From contig NZ_CANLCI010000002.1 of NCBI RefSeq assembly GCF_947489035.1, forward strand, positions 124,001 to 188,000: 64,000 nt of DNA. The letters run 5' to 3'. The DNA is from an uncultured Ferrimonas sp. (GTDB lineage Bacteria; Pseudomonadota; Gammaproteobacteria; Enterobacterales; Shewanellaceae). Position numbers and translations under genes: made by a program. Numbering within the stretch: position 1 is the stretch's first letter; each line of letters begins with the position of its first letter. The notes below the pieces were generated by a model. The model was given only the letters and a program-made list of their open reading frames with translations. It was not told the origin of the DNA and searched no databases. This document shows positions 1 through 8,795 of the stretch, one piece after another.

Positions 1-1103
1 CCACCGATGTGCTGGAGCAACGCGTTGCCGCCATGGAAGGCGGCATCGGGGCGCTGGCGTTGGCCTCGGGCATGGCGGCCATTACGTATGCGCTGCAAGC
101 GATCTGCAGCGTTGGCAGCAACATCGTTTCCACCAGCCAACTGTATGGCGGCACCTACAACCTGTTTGCCCACACCCTGCCCAATCAAGGCATTGAAGCT
201 CGGCTGATCGACGCCGATGACTTTGCCGGCTTCGAAGCCGCGATTGATGCCAATACCAAGGCGTTGTTTTGCGAGTCCATTGGCAACCCCAAAGGCAATG
301 TGGTTGATATCGAACGCTTGGCGCAAATCGCCCACAAACATGGGGTGCCGCTGATTGTCGACAACACCGTGGCCAGCCCGGCTCTGTGCCGCCCCTTTGA
401 GCACGGCGCCGACATCGTGGTGCATTCACTCACCAAGTACATTGGTGGCCACGGCATCGCCGTTGGCGGCATCATTGTCGATTCGGGCAAATTCGATTGG
501 GCCGCCAATGCCGAACGTTTCCCGATGCTTAACCAACCGGATCCCTCCTATCACGGCGTGGTGTACACCGAAGCCTTAGGCGCGGCAGCCTACATTGGCC
601 GCTGTCGTGTGGTGCCGCTGCGCAACACCGGCGCGGCCATCTCGCCCCACAACGCCTTTTTGATTTTGCAGGGGCTGGAAACCTTAGGGCTCAGAATGGC
701 GCGCCATTGCGACAACGCCCTACGCGTGGCGCAATACCTTAGCCAACACCCGAAAGTCACCTGGGTGAATTACGCGGGGCTGGAAACCAGCCCCTATTAC
801 GCCAGCGCCAACCGGCTGTGCGATGGCAAAGCCTCTGGCATTGTCAGCTTTGGGATCCACGGTGGCATTGAGGCCGGTGGTCAGTTCATTGATGCGCTGC
901 AGATGATCCTGCGCTTGGTCAACATCGGCGACGCCAAGTCGCTGGCGTGCCACCCAGCCTCAACCACCCACCGCCAGCTATCGCCACCGGAGCTGGCGCA
1001 GGCGGGGGTCAGTGAGGATCTGATCCGCCTTTCCATCGGCATTGAGCACATCGACGACATCTTGGCCGATCTGGCTCAAGCGTTGGATGCCGTAGGCAAC
1101 TAG
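1..1103 (+). CDS. metY: O-acetylhomoserine aminocarboxypropyltransferase, 5' truncated
   Basis: This is a PLP-dependent Cys/Met-metabolism enzyme that makes homocysteine (or methionine from methanethiol) out of O-acetylhomoserine in the cytoplasm. The window opens inside the gene: the frame is open from base 3 and reads TDVLEQRVAAMEGG, which lies well inside the family's N-terminal region, so roughly 60 residues and the start are missing. The PLP lysine is in SLTKYIGGHG (Lys codon at 435-437), preceded by the VDNT strand at about 360. The C-terminal LACHPASTTH and RLSIGIEHIDDI motifs are typical of this class. It is followed by a gap of about 130 bases and is not obviously in an operon with the next gene. 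A related family member such as cystathionine gamma-synthase is less likely because of the bulky sulfhydrylase-type insert around FPMLNQPDPSYHG. Confidence 0.88.
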   Translation, partial: TDVLEQRVAAMEGGIGALALASGMAAITYALQAICSVGSNIVSTSQLYGGTYNLFAHTLPNQGIEARLIDADDFAGFEAAIDANTKALFCESIGNPKGNVVDIERLAQIAHKHGVPLIVDNTVASPALCRPFEHGADIVVHSLTKYIGGHGIAVGGIIVDSGKFDWAANAERFPMLNQPDPSYHGVVYTEALGAAAYIGRCRVVPLRNTGAAISPHNAFLILQGLETLGLRMARHCDNALRVAQYLSQHPKVTWVNYAGLETSPYYASANRLCDGKASGIVSFGIHGGIEAGGQFIDALQMILRLVNIGDAKSLACHPASTTHRQLSPPELAQAGVSEDLIRLSIGIEHIDDILADLAQALDAVGN

Positions 1104-1157
1104 GCCCTTATTGGTCAGCGCCTTGGCCACCCGCTGCCGTCCTGAACGCAAACCAAG

Positions 1158-1193
1158 GCCCAGCGCAGACTGCCAGAGGCTTCTCTGCTGGGC
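1158..1193. other. stem-loop downstream of metY
   Basis: GCCCA and GCAGA pair with TCTGC and TGGGC, with a two-base bulge. No T-run follows, so it is at best a weak transcript end for metY. Confidence 0.25.
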
Positions 1194-1235
1194 TCACCTA
1201 TGCTTGTGCTATTGAGTAACGGATGGTGAGAATCG

Positions 1236-2438
1236 ATGGCAACCTTGCTACTGCTCGGTCAGGTGCTGGCCTTTGTGCTAATGGCGACCGTTGGTTGCGT
1301 AATACATCGACTGACGCGGCTCGATCTCACCCTTTCTTGCCTTGGCAGCGGGGTACTGGCGGCGATTGTGATCACCCAGTGCCAGCTCGACATCGGCCTG
1401 CGCGCCGAGCATGTTCAGGATCAGGTGTTTTACTTGCTGCTGCCGCTGTTGGTGTTTCAAGCGGCGTGGCACTTAAAGCCAGCGCTGCTGAAAAAGTGGT
1501 TTAGCCCCGCGTTACTGCTGGCCACCATTGGCGTGCTGTTAACCTGCCTGATCTGCGGCGTAGGCCTGTACCTTGGGATCGGCCACCCCAGTGCCTTTCC
1601 CCTTGCTACCGCCTTACTGGGCGGTGCCATCTTGGCCGCCACCGATCCGATTGCGGTGGTGGCAACCTTAACCCAGCGCCAAGCCCCCGCCGATCTCACC
1701 ACCTTGTTTGAAACCGAAAGTCTGCTCAACGACGGCACCGCCATTGTGCTGTTTGGGATCGTGCTGGCGATCGCCAACGGCGACATGGCGCAACCGGCCA
1801 TCGGCACCATCCTACTGCGCTTTGTGTTGGTGTTTTTTGGTGGCATTGGGGTCGGCTTGGTGTGCGGCGCGCTCGCCACAGCCGTGTTGCGGCTGCTGGC
1901 CGATCACAACCAAGGGATGGTGGCGCTGTTGTTGTTGGCGTTCGGCAGTTTTTTTATCGCCGAGCACCTACTGCATGTCTCGGGGATCATGGCCACCGCA
2001 ACCAGCGCGCTGCTATGCCAAGGGTTATTGCACCGCCGCAAACCGGCCTTATGCCAACAACTCAACCACGGCTTAGATTGGTTTGGGCTGCTGTTTAACC
2101 TGCTGATCTTCTGCCTGATGGGGTTGGTGTTAACGCTGGATATGTTTGTTGAACGCTACTTGGCCATCGGCATCGCCATCGCGGCCGCCACGCTGGCGCG
2201 ATTTGCCTCGGTTTACTGCTGCCATGGCCTGTTAAGCCTTGTTGGTCAGCCGCTGCCCCAAGGTTGGCCTCTGCTGCTCAGTTGGGGCGGGTTGCGCGGG
2301 GCCATTGCGGTGGCGCTGGTGCTGTCGCTGCCAACCAGTTTGCCCGGATGGTGGACAATACAATCGATGGTGTTTGGGGTGGTGTTGTTTAGCCTATTGG
2401 TGCAAGGCACCAGCTTTGGCTGGTTACTGCGGCGGTAA
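1236..2438 (+). CDS. CPA1-family Na+/H+ antiporter
   Basis: This 400-residue inner-membrane protein is hydrophobic throughout, with about 11-12 membrane segments, and would exchange monovalent cations for protons. Family motifs are clear: TDPIAVVA near residue 136, ESLLNDGTAIVLF near 161 (the Asn-Asp ion-binding pair at 165-166), and GGLRGAIAVAL near 350. The ATG at 1236 is preceded by a purine-rich GGATGGTGAGA, which fits a ribosome binding site. It ends almost at the last helix, so it has no cytoplasmic regulatory tail of the kind found in longer NhaP proteins. It stands alone and converges on ybaK. Ion specificity (Na+, K+ or Li+) cannot be told from sequence. Confidence 0.85.
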   Translation: MATLLLLGQVLAFVLMATVGCVIHRLTRLDLTLSCLGSGVLAAIVITQCQLDIGLRAEHVQDQVFYLLLPLLVFQAAWHLKPALLKKWFSPALLLATIGVLLTCLICGVGLYLGIGHPSAFPLATALLGGAILAATDPIAVVATLTQRQAPADLTTLFETESLLNDGTAIVLFGIVLAIANGDMAQPAIGTILLRFVLVFFGGIGVGLVCGALATAVLRLLADHNQGMVALLLLAFGSFFIAEHLLHVSGIMATATSALLCQGLLHRRKPALCQQLNHGLDWFGLLFNLLIFCLMGLVLTLDMFVERYLAIGIAIAAATLARFASVYCCHGLLSLVGQPLPQGWPLLLSWGGLRGAIAVALVLSLPTSLPGWWTIQSMVFGVVLFSLLVQGTSFGWLLRR

Positions 2439-2523
2439 ACGGCGCACTCGCCCTAAAAAGCTGGGCAAGTTTTACCGTCGGTCACTCTGCTGTGCCTTGG
2501 TGCTGCACCTTGGTCTACGCCGA

Positions 2524-2994
2524 TTAAGCGCGGCCAATCGCCCCATAGCGGCCGCGGGTTAATTGCAGCAGATCCTCTGCAGATAACTCAATTTCCAATC
2601 CGCGTCGGCCAGCGGAAACAAAAATGGTATCAAACTGCGCCGCGCTGGCATCGAGCACCAACGGCAGGCGTTTTTTCTGCGCCAACGGGCTGATCCCGCC
2701 AACCACATAACCGGTGGCTTTTTGCGCCAGATCCACTGCCGCCATCGACAGCTTTTTCGCGCTCACCGCTTTCGCCAGCGCCCGCAAATCCAACTGCCCT
2801 GATACCGGCACAACCGCCACATACAGCTGACCACTGTCGTCGCTGGCCAGCAGCGTTTTAAACACCCGCTGGGGCGGCTGACCGATGGCGTTGGCGGCTT
2901 CATCGCCATAAGACGGTGCTGCCGGATCCGCTTGGTACTGGTGGGTTTGAAAGCGAATTTTGGCTCGCTTCGCTGCCACGATGGCTGGGGTCAT
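2524..2994 (-). CDS. ybaK: Cys-tRNA(Pro)/Cys-tRNA(Cys) deacylase YbaK
   Basis: This 156-residue protein has the YbaK/EbsC fold and hydrolyses cysteine from mischarged tRNA(Pro). Diagnostic stretches are QPPQRVFKTLLA (the catalytic lysine region), AVSAKKLSM and GYVVGGISPLAQKK, with the C-terminal SAGRRGLEIELSAEDLLQL. Full length for the family. Its ATG overlaps the stop codon of the upstream DeoR regulator by one base (TAATG), so the two are probably translated from one mRNA, although a functional link is not obvious. Confidence 0.9.
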   Translation of the reverse strand: MTPAIVAAKRAKIRFQTHQYQADPAAPSYGDEAANAIGQPPQRVFKTLLASDDSGQLYVAVVPVSGQLDLRALAKAVSAKKLSMAAVDLAQKATGYVVGGISPLAQKKRLPLVLDASAAQFDTIFVSAGRRGLEIELSAEDLLQLTRGRYGAIGRA

Positions 2995-3758
2995 TACGCC
3001 AACACTTCCAGCAGTTCTACGTCCAGCTGGGTCAGCAACTCTTTGTAGCTTACCGGCAGATTTTCATCGCAGATGATCATGTCAAAATCGTGGTTTTCCA
3101 TCGCTAGGAAGGTACCTGAGCGACCAAACTTGCTTGAATCCGACACCAAGATGGTTTGCTTGGAGACGCCATTAAGCGCCTTCTTCACCATCACCTTGCC
3201 TTCGCTTGGCGAGGAGATCCCGCGTCGGTCCCAACAGGTGGCTGACACAAAGGCCACGTCGACATTCAAGCGCGACACAAACGACGCCGCCATGTCGCCG
3301 ATGCAAGAGTGGTTATCGCGATCAATGCGGCCACCGGTGAGGTAATGTTCACAGTGGCCGTGTTCAGCCAAGTAATCCGCAATGAACAGATCGTTGGTGA
3401 TCACCAAGATGTCGTCACGGTGGGCGATCGCTCGGGCGATCTCTAAGGTGGTGGTGCCCGCATCCAGATACACGGTGGCTTGCGCTGGCACTTGGGCAAT
3501 ACAGGCACGGCCAAGCGCCAACTTCATATCAAGGTTTTGGGTACTTTTGGCCTTGTGGCTTTGTTCTTCGCGCACGGTTTCGATGCGCTGAACCCCGCCA
3601 GCCACCGAGAACACTCGGCCTTTCTCTTCCAGCTTGGCGATATCGCGACGTACCGTCATGTGGGAAACCGCCAGCTTGTCGGTCAGTTCACCGATGGTAC
3701 AGATCTCCTTATCCTCAAGCATGCTTAAGATAATTCGTTGTCGTTCTGCTGGGATCAT
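2994..3758 (-). CDS. DeoR/GlpR-family transcriptional regulator
   Basis: This 254-residue repressor-type protein has an N-terminal winged helix-turn-helix at about residues 5-55 (TIGELTDKLAVSHMTVRRDI is the recognition unit) and a C-terminal sugar-phosphate sensor domain with YLDAGTTTLEIAR and VTNDLFIAD. The ATG at 3758 is chosen because GAGGAAA lies just upstream; the frame stays open for 34 codons further upstream, but that stretch is Cys- and Trp-rich and unlike the family. Family members usually bind phosphorylated sugars and control a neighbouring catabolic operon, yet no sugar genes are adjacent. The ligand is unknown. It is coupled to ybaK by a one-base overlap. Confidence 0.87.
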   Translation of the reverse strand: MIPAERQRIILSMLEDKEICTIGELTDKLAVSHMTVRRDIAKLEEKGRVFSVAGGVQRIETVREEQSHKAKSTQNLDMKLALGRACIAQVPAQATVYLDAGTTTLEIARAIAHRDDILVITNDLFIADYLAEHGHCEHYLTGGRIDRDNHSCIGDMAASFVSRLNVDVAFVSATCWDRRGISSPSEGKVMVKKALNGVSKQTILVSDSSKFGRSGTFLAMENHDFDMIICDENLPVSYKELLTQLDVELLEVLA

Positions 3759-3873
3759 ATCGATTTCCTCATTTATGTCGGTTTGCCCTGTTGCAAAAAA
3801 GCCGATCAATCTAGCATGAGTGTGGCTTATCCAACAGCAACACCACAGCATGCACCTCACAAATTAGCAAAAA

Positions 3874-4779
3874 TCACAAATGCTTAGGCTCGATTTTAGT
3901 CAGTTGCAACCAATGCGCGACTAAACCCTCTTCGCTTTGTAACAGCCCGTGTTCAATGTGCAGGTTATCCGCGCTTAACCCGTGGCAGATCCGCTGAAGA
4001 TCAGCCGCGGTTAACGCCGCACTGAGCTGGTGTTGATTGCGCTCACGAAACAGCTGCAGATCTTGCACACCGGCACGCCACAGTTCGAGTCGAACAGACA
4101 CCGGCTGCGCCATCTGTTCATTCAACACGCGCTCGATCCCCGCCAGCACCAACCGAAACAAACCCGCGCTGATCTGCTTACGCAGTGCCGATAACGCCAC
4201 ATCCAGTTGCTGCCCCAGCGCTTGCAGCGAATGCCGCTGTTCGAGCGCAGCAAAGTCAGCCTCGGTCACCACAACCCCCATCTCTTCGATAAGCGCTTCG
4301 ATGAGGCTCGCCACCTTGCTGTTTGCAAAGTGCTGTACATCCATCACGTCAATCCGGGCTTGTTGGCTAATGATGGAGTCCGTGTGGTGCAATAGCGCCA
4401 GTATCGTGGCATTAGGACGGCCGATCCGCAGCGCCTCTTGCAAGGCCGCAGCCACATCGGCGTACTCTAGCCCAAACTGCGACACCACTAAATCAAACTG
4501 GCCACTTGAAAATGGCTGCTGTGCTGCATCAATCCCAGCCAACGTAATGGCGTGTTGCTGGGCGGGGATTGAGGCCAAGTCGGTCGCCGCCCAATGCCAT
4601 TGCGGCCGATCAATATGCCGAATGACGTCGCCATGGCCAGACGCCACATCCACAGCGTAAATGACCTTATCAAAGTGCTGGGTTCGTTGCCGCCAAAAGC
4701 GCGCTAGTGCACGCTGGAGTTGCGGTTCGTTGACCGCTGCAACCGCTTGATTCTGCCAATAGTTATCCCACTGTTTCAT
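3874..4779 (-). CDS. Class I SAM-dependent methyltransferase, uncharacterised
   Basis: This 301-residue protein has an N-terminal Rossmann methyltransferase domain. Motif I is VDVASGHGDV near residue 43, an acidic end-of-strand region follows in AATDLAS, and the motif IV region reads FDLVVSQFGLEY. The C-terminal half is helical and Gln/Leu-rich with no domain I recognise. The ATG at 4779 has GGAGG five bases upstream, whereas an upstream TTG would sit inside that ribosome binding site. Substrate is unknown. It lies directly behind the terminator of the TonB-dependent receptor with only about 15 bases between, so it is either expressed by read-through or from a promoter overlapping the hairpin. 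Confidence 0.75.
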   Translation of the reverse strand: MKQWDNYWQNQAVAAVNEPQLQRALARFWRQRTQHFDKVIYAVDVASGHGDVIRHIDRPQWHWAATDLASIPAQQHAITLAGIDAAQQPFSSGQFDLVVSQFGLEYADVAAALQEALRIGRPNATILALLHHTDSIISQQARIDVMDVQHFANSKVASLIEALIEEMGVVVTEADFAALEQRHSLQALGQQLDVALSALRKQISAGLFRLVLAGIERVLNEQMAQPVSVRLELWRAGVQDLQLFRERNQHQLSAALTAADLQRICHGLSADNLHIEHGLLQSEEGLVAHWLQLTKIEPKHL

Positions 4780-4793
4780 CAAAACCTCCAAAC

Positions 4794-4819
4794 AAAAAAA
4801 GGGGCCGAAGCCCCTTTTT
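4794..4819 (-). terminator. Rho-independent terminator of the TonB receptor gene
   Basis: AAAAAGGGGC pairs perfectly with GCCCCTTTTT around a four-base loop (TTCG on the minus strand), and the minus strand continues in a T-run. It lies 22 bases past the receptor stop codon. Confidence 0.88.
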
Positions 4820-4840
4820 ATTACCTTTCAGCCTGCTTGC

Positions 4841-7471
4841 TTAGAAGCGCTGAGTGTAGGTAGCCAAGAAAGTACGACCGTACAAGTTGTACAAGTTAGA
4901 GTCGTAGCTTAAGTTGCTGTCCAGTTCTGGATCTTCGTCGGTCAAGTTACGAACCGCCAGGCTCAACTTACCATTCCAATCGGTGCTGTAGTTGTACGAC
5001 AGATCGAAAGTGGTGTGAGAGTCAATCTTGCCAGACTGTGCGTAAGTATCAGGATCGGTCTTCTCGGTTTGGCCATCGATGTACTGAGTTAACAGTGCAG
5101 CAGAGTGGTTGCCCATCTCCCAGTCAATGGTCCAAGAAGCACGGTACTCAGGCAGACCGTTACGGCCAATCTTATCGTTTACTGGGCCACCGAAGTACTC
5201 TTCTTCTTCGTAGCTCAGTACCCAAGTTACGTCTAAGTTGGTACCGAACTCACCAATTTCAGTCGCGAAGCCAGAGTAGTTCAGGTTGATGTCCAAGCCG
5301 GTAGTGTCTAAGCCGCTGCCGTTCACCTGAGGTGTGGTTGCTTCTAAGATCTTGCCATCTGGGTTATCACCAGCACGGATGATTTCAGCACCGTTAGACA
5401 GGTTGCCGTAACCGTTTGCCGCTTCTTCGGTCAACAACGAGTCCAGAGAGATAAACTGAATTACGTTGTCGATGCTCAGGTTGTAGTACTCAACCTTGGC
5501 ACTGAACTCGTCAGTAATGTCCCAGATAACGCCGACGTTGTAGAAGTCAGACGTTTCTGCATCCAGACCTTCGTTAGAAGTACGAGTTACGTCGTACTGC
5601 TTTTCCTGACAGTCTTCTTTCGCGGTGCCGGTTACTTCACAGTAGCGGTAATCGGTCGCGTAATCAGAGCTGAATGAATCAGCGGCGTACAGGTCAGACA
5701 GGGCTGGAGCACGGAAACCTTGACCCCAAGATGCACGTACAACTACGCCATCCAGAGCTTGGTAACGCAGGCCAACTTTAGGGGCTACGTTGTCACCAAA
5801 GTCAGAGTAATCATCGTAACGCAAAGCAAAGTTCAGCTCTAAATCGTCAGTTACTGGAACTACCGATTCAGCAAAGATTGCCCACACATCACGATCGCCA
5901 CCTGAACCGTTACCAGACGAACCAATCACTTCGCCGTTAGCAGATTCTTTATCAACGTCAGAGGTGTACTTGTATTCAGCCCACTCGGTACCGAAGTACC
6001 AGCCAACCATACCTGCAGGAAGTTCAATCGCTTCCATGTTCACACCAAAGTTAATGCTTTGGAAGTCCATGAAATCTTGAGCCAGTACATCGTGGCTGAT
6101 GGCCGCAACTACGTCGTCGCTGTTGCCTTCGGTGCCAAACTTAAACTCACCAGATTCAACCAGTGCTTCTACGGTTGGGCGGTGTACGTAGCCACTGCCG
6201 TAGTTGCTGTTTTCAGCGCGGTTGAAGTGGTAGGTCAAATCCCAACCGAAATCATCGTGCTCACCTTCCAGCGCCAGCTGAATGTCGGTGGAGTAATCGA
6301 TGGTGGTGGAATCACGAGTACCGACATCGGTAAAGCGGTAGTAAACGCGACCAGCATTTTCGTTCATGCTGTTGCCGGTGTTTACGCCGTTTGCGTCGTA
6401 GTTCTGTACTTCAACTTGGCCAGCAGCCACGTTAAACCAACCCGCGGCTGGTGCGTAACGACCAAAGGTCTCGTTACGGCTGAACAACGCTTGGGCGTTA
6501 AAGGTGATTTCATCGTTGATGAAGTACTCACCGTTCAGGTAACCGGCAGTGTATGCACGAGAAGCGTGATCAGCCGCTTCTGCGGTGTAATCGTAACCAC
6601 AAGCGTAGTCGCCATCACCAGCATCAAAGATGTGGCCGCCGCCGACCATCTTGTCGTTGTTACACGCTTCCAGTGGGCTTAACGCGAACGTGGTCATGTC
6701 CAAGAAGTTACGGGCATACAGAGAGATGCCAGTGGTGTTGTTGTACAACGCTTCATCGTGGCCAGTTGCCTGGGAGAACCAACGGTCACGTTGGAAAATG
6801 ATCTCACGATCCATGTGCTCTACAGAGAACGTCACAGAACCTTTGTCGCTGGCTACGCCGCCAACAACGTGAGTTTTCCATTCTTCACCACCGTCTTGCT
6901 CTGGTGATGACGCAGTCGTAGAGATTTCAAGGCCTTCGTAACCGCGCTTCAGGATGATGTTTACTACACCAGCTACTGCATCAGAACCGTATACTGCTGA
7001 CGCGCCGTCAGTCAGAACTTCAATACGCTCAATGGCTGCAGTTGGGATGGTGTTCAAGTTTACCGCGGTGCCGCCCATGGTAGGGGAACCTGGCATACGC
7101 TTGCCGTTCAACAGAACCAACGTACGGTCAGCACCAGCACCACGTAGGTTGATGCTTGCTTGACTTTGGAAGGTAGAACCAGACGATTCAGAGAAAGAAC
7201 CGAACGTGTTCAGGTTGCTTGAACGCAATACGTCGGCTGCCGACATGGCACCGCTTTTAGCGAAATCTTCAGCGGTAATCAAACTAACTGGAGAAGCGCC
7301 TTCCATATCGGTTCGCTTAATGCGTGAACCGGTTACTTCGATGCGTTCTACGTCTTCTGCACCCTCTTCAGCGGCAGCAGAGAAGCTTGCGGTTCCCAAT
7401 GCGATCGCAGTTAAAGAGGAAAAAACTAATCCGCGGCGTACTGCCTTAGATACTGATGATTCCATAGCCAT
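4841..7471 (-). CDS. TonB-dependent outer-membrane receptor
   Basis: This 876-residue ligand-gated outer-membrane channel takes up an unknown nutrient using TonB energy. It has a signal peptide (cut near SAAAEE, residues 31-36), a TonB box-like VERIEVTGSRIKR at about 41-53, a plug domain with SAADVLRSSNLNTFGSFS and GADRTLVLLNGKRM, then a long beta barrel ending in a terminal phenylalanine (ATYTQRF). The ATG at 7471 is preceded by GGGAGAG. The subclass with this GSRIKRTD box and an Asp/Gly-rich barrel is common in Alteromonadales and Xanthomonadales for carbohydrate or peptide uptake, but no substrate enzymes adjoin. A CRP-like site lies about 190 bases upstream, suggesting catabolite control. 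Confidence 0.92.
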   Translation of the reverse strand: MAMESSVSKAVRRGLVFSSLTAIALGTASFSAAAEEGAEDVERIEVTGSRIKRTDMEGASPVSLITAEDFAKSGAMSAADVLRSSNLNTFGSFSESSGSTFQSQASINLRGAGADRTLVLLNGKRMPGSPTMGGTAVNLNTIPTAAIERIEVLTDGASAVYGSDAVAGVVNIILKRGYEGLEISTTASSPEQDGGEEWKTHVVGGVASDKGSVTFSVEHMDREIIFQRDRWFSQATGHDEALYNNTTGISLYARNFLDMTTFALSPLEACNNDKMVGGGHIFDAGDGDYACGYDYTAEAADHASRAYTAGYLNGEYFINDEITFNAQALFSRNETFGRYAPAAGWFNVAAGQVEVQNYDANGVNTGNSMNENAGRVYYRFTDVGTRDSTTIDYSTDIQLALEGEHDDFGWDLTYHFNRAENSNYGSGYVHRPTVEALVESGEFKFGTEGNSDDVVAAISHDVLAQDFMDFQSINFGVNMEAIELPAGMVGWYFGTEWAEYKYTSDVDKESANGEVIGSSGNGSGGDRDVWAIFAESVVPVTDDLELNFALRYDDYSDFGDNVAPKVGLRYQALDGVVVRASWGQGFRAPALSDLYAADSFSSDYATDYRYCEVTGTAKEDCQEKQYDVTRTSNEGLDAETSDFYNVGVIWDITDEFSAKVEYYNLSIDNVIQFISLDSLLTEEAANGYGNLSNGAEIIRAGDNPDGKILEATTPQVNGSGLDTTGLDINLNYSGFATEIGEFGTNLDVTWVLSYEEEEYFGGPVNDKIGRNGLPEYRASWTIDWEMGNHSAALLTQYIDGQTEKTDPDTYAQSGKIDSHTTFDLSYNYSTDWNGKLSLAVRNLTDEDPELDSNLSYDSNLYNLYGRTFLATYTQRF

Positions 7472-7661
7472 GGTAACTCTCCCTTGTTTCGCCATCGTTA
7501 TATTTTGCAACTACAACGCAGCGAATTATTTTTTATATTCAGCGAATGTAACGTCACATTCACAACCAGATACTCTCCACAACACACTGTTGTGTCAACC
7601 GCTCACTTGTTGCATTTAATCATCACTTGTTGCGAGATTGTTAATATGCAATTTCCTCATA

Positions 7662-7677
7662 AGTGACTAAAATCACA
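7662..7677. promoter_or_regulatory. CRP-like operator upstream of the TonB receptor
   Basis: AGTGACTAAAATCACA matches the TGTGA-N6-TCACA consensus at 9 of 10 half-site positions, in an AT-rich region about 190 bases upstream of the receptor ATG. Confidence 0.5.
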
Positions 7678-8243
7678 GAATTATCTGCAACCCCCTGCTA
7701 TCAGGCGCTGCAGCGCACCAGCACCCTTAAGTTAATTAAATGTTAAATTTGAGCGCGAGCAATGATAAAAAAATAAACAATTAACAAATTGACTACTTAG
7801 TTTTGCTGCAAAAACAATAAAACCCAAAAACAGAAAGGAAGAAAAAACAACCGATCGGTACATTAATTAATCAAATTAGTATTTTTATCTTACGGTTGAT
7901 GTGGGCGATAAATAATCAAACCTGCTCACTTACGCAATTAATCGGGCTTTTACGCTTAAAGTGACGACCAGATTGATTTTTTACCCAAATGAATGCGGAA
8001 GCGGATACAGCGTGGCGACCTCGACTTGCCGATTCGGATCCACGGCAGCGACCACCGCCAAGGCGGTTCCTCGCCATCGAAGTGGCGTATCCCACTTAGC
8101 GTTAACCGGTTCTGCGGGGCTTAATATAATGAAAACAAGAACGTACGAGGCAGGCGCGATGACCAAGGCGGGACAACCGCGAAATAGGGATCCGCGCTTG
8201 GGGGCGAACCGATAAGCAAGAACAACACGTTAACAGCGCCAAA
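7678..8243. other. Long intergenic region upstream of the TonB receptor
   Basis: About 570 bases without a convincing gene. The first 280 bases are very AT-rich with many A/T tracts, as expected for a regulated promoter. The remainder is GC-richer and carries a sigma70-like promoter on the plus strand at 8102-8130. Open frames here have no ribosome binding site and no family I recognise. Confidence 0.5.
8102..8130 (+). promoter_or_regulatory. Possible sigma70 promoter with no assigned gene
   Basis: A perfect TATAAT at 8125-8130 stands 17 bases from TTAACC (4 of 6 matches to TTGACA) at 8102-8107. Transcription would run toward the convergent DUF5062 gene; no plus-strand gene follows before pyrB. 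Confidence 0.3.
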
Positions 8244-8273
8244 CAATAAAAATGGCCGCCATTGGCGACCATT
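8244..8273 (-). terminator. Rho-independent terminator of the DUF5062 gene
   Basis: On the minus strand AATGGTCGCC pairs with GGCGGCCATT (one T-G wobble) around AAT, followed by TTTTATTG. It lies 34 bases past the stop codon of the DUF5062 gene. Confidence 0.85.
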
Positions 8274-8306
8274 AACAAGGGGGGCTCGTCATCACTGACT
8301 GCATGA

Positions 8307-8567
8307 TCACTGCAGCAGCGGATGATCCGCTGGCAACTTACCGGCAATCCACTTCACTAAGCGACGGCGAAAATTCTGGCTGCTTTCCTGATCCTCAGGC
8401 AGCGGCGTTAACAGCTTGTCATGCACCAATAAGCGATACACCGCTTCAACTTTGTCATCAGCAGAATCGGTACCGCTAAACGAGCTGTACCCACTTTTCA
8501 CCGCGTAAGCTTGGCCAATCTCCATCGCTTTTTTCAGCAGCTCTTTCTCATTCTTGAGTTTCTTCAC
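8307..8567 (-). CDS. DUF5062 family protein
   Basis: This 86-residue soluble protein is helical and charged. [17 protein letters not shown] at the start and [18 protein letters not shown] in the middle match my memory of DUF5062, a small family in Vibrio and Shewanella with no known function. Two GTG codons are in tandem (8570 and 8567); the second is better spaced from AGAGAGG. No membrane segment or cysteine pattern is present. It is a single gene with its own terminator, divergent from pyrB. Confidence 0.72.
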   Translation of the reverse strand: MKKLKNEKELLKKAMEIGQAYAVKSGYSSFSGTDSADDKVEAVYRLLVHDKLLTPLPEDQESSQNFRRRLVKWIAGKLPADHPLLQ

Positions 8568-8795
8568 CACAGCCTCTCTTGGTTAGCCATTGATCCTGAC
8601 GCAGGAAACCCGTTGCCACTTGTGCCTTTTACCATAGCCTTCTCCACCGTGAAACTCTATGACCTAGACCACAATGGTCACTTTAATCCGCTGTCGAAAC
8701 AGCCTCTTAAACTGTTCATTTTGTGGTATCTTTCCTTTCCGGCTGTGTCTGGCCTGCAGGCACATTCGGTAGATGCCGAAATCGAAGGATTCAGC

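Noticed and set aside
6059-6682. A 207-codon frame antisense to the TonB receptor
   Set aside because: The Val-rich composition is a mirror of the receptor's codon use; there is no ribosome binding site or known family.
7961-8215. An 84-codon frame in the TonB-receptor upstream region
   Set aside because: No ribosome binding site, low-complexity composition and no family; treated as intergenic.
8580-8795. A PyrL-type attenuator in front of pyrB
   Set aside because: I looked for a leader peptide and a hairpin with a T-run. Only short hairpins without T-runs are present, so attenuation is not supported.
8511-8795. An N-terminal extension of pyrB from an earlier in-frame start
   Set aside because: The added residues do not match aspartate carbamoyltransferase, and the ATG at 8796 has a good ribosome binding site and the normal family start.
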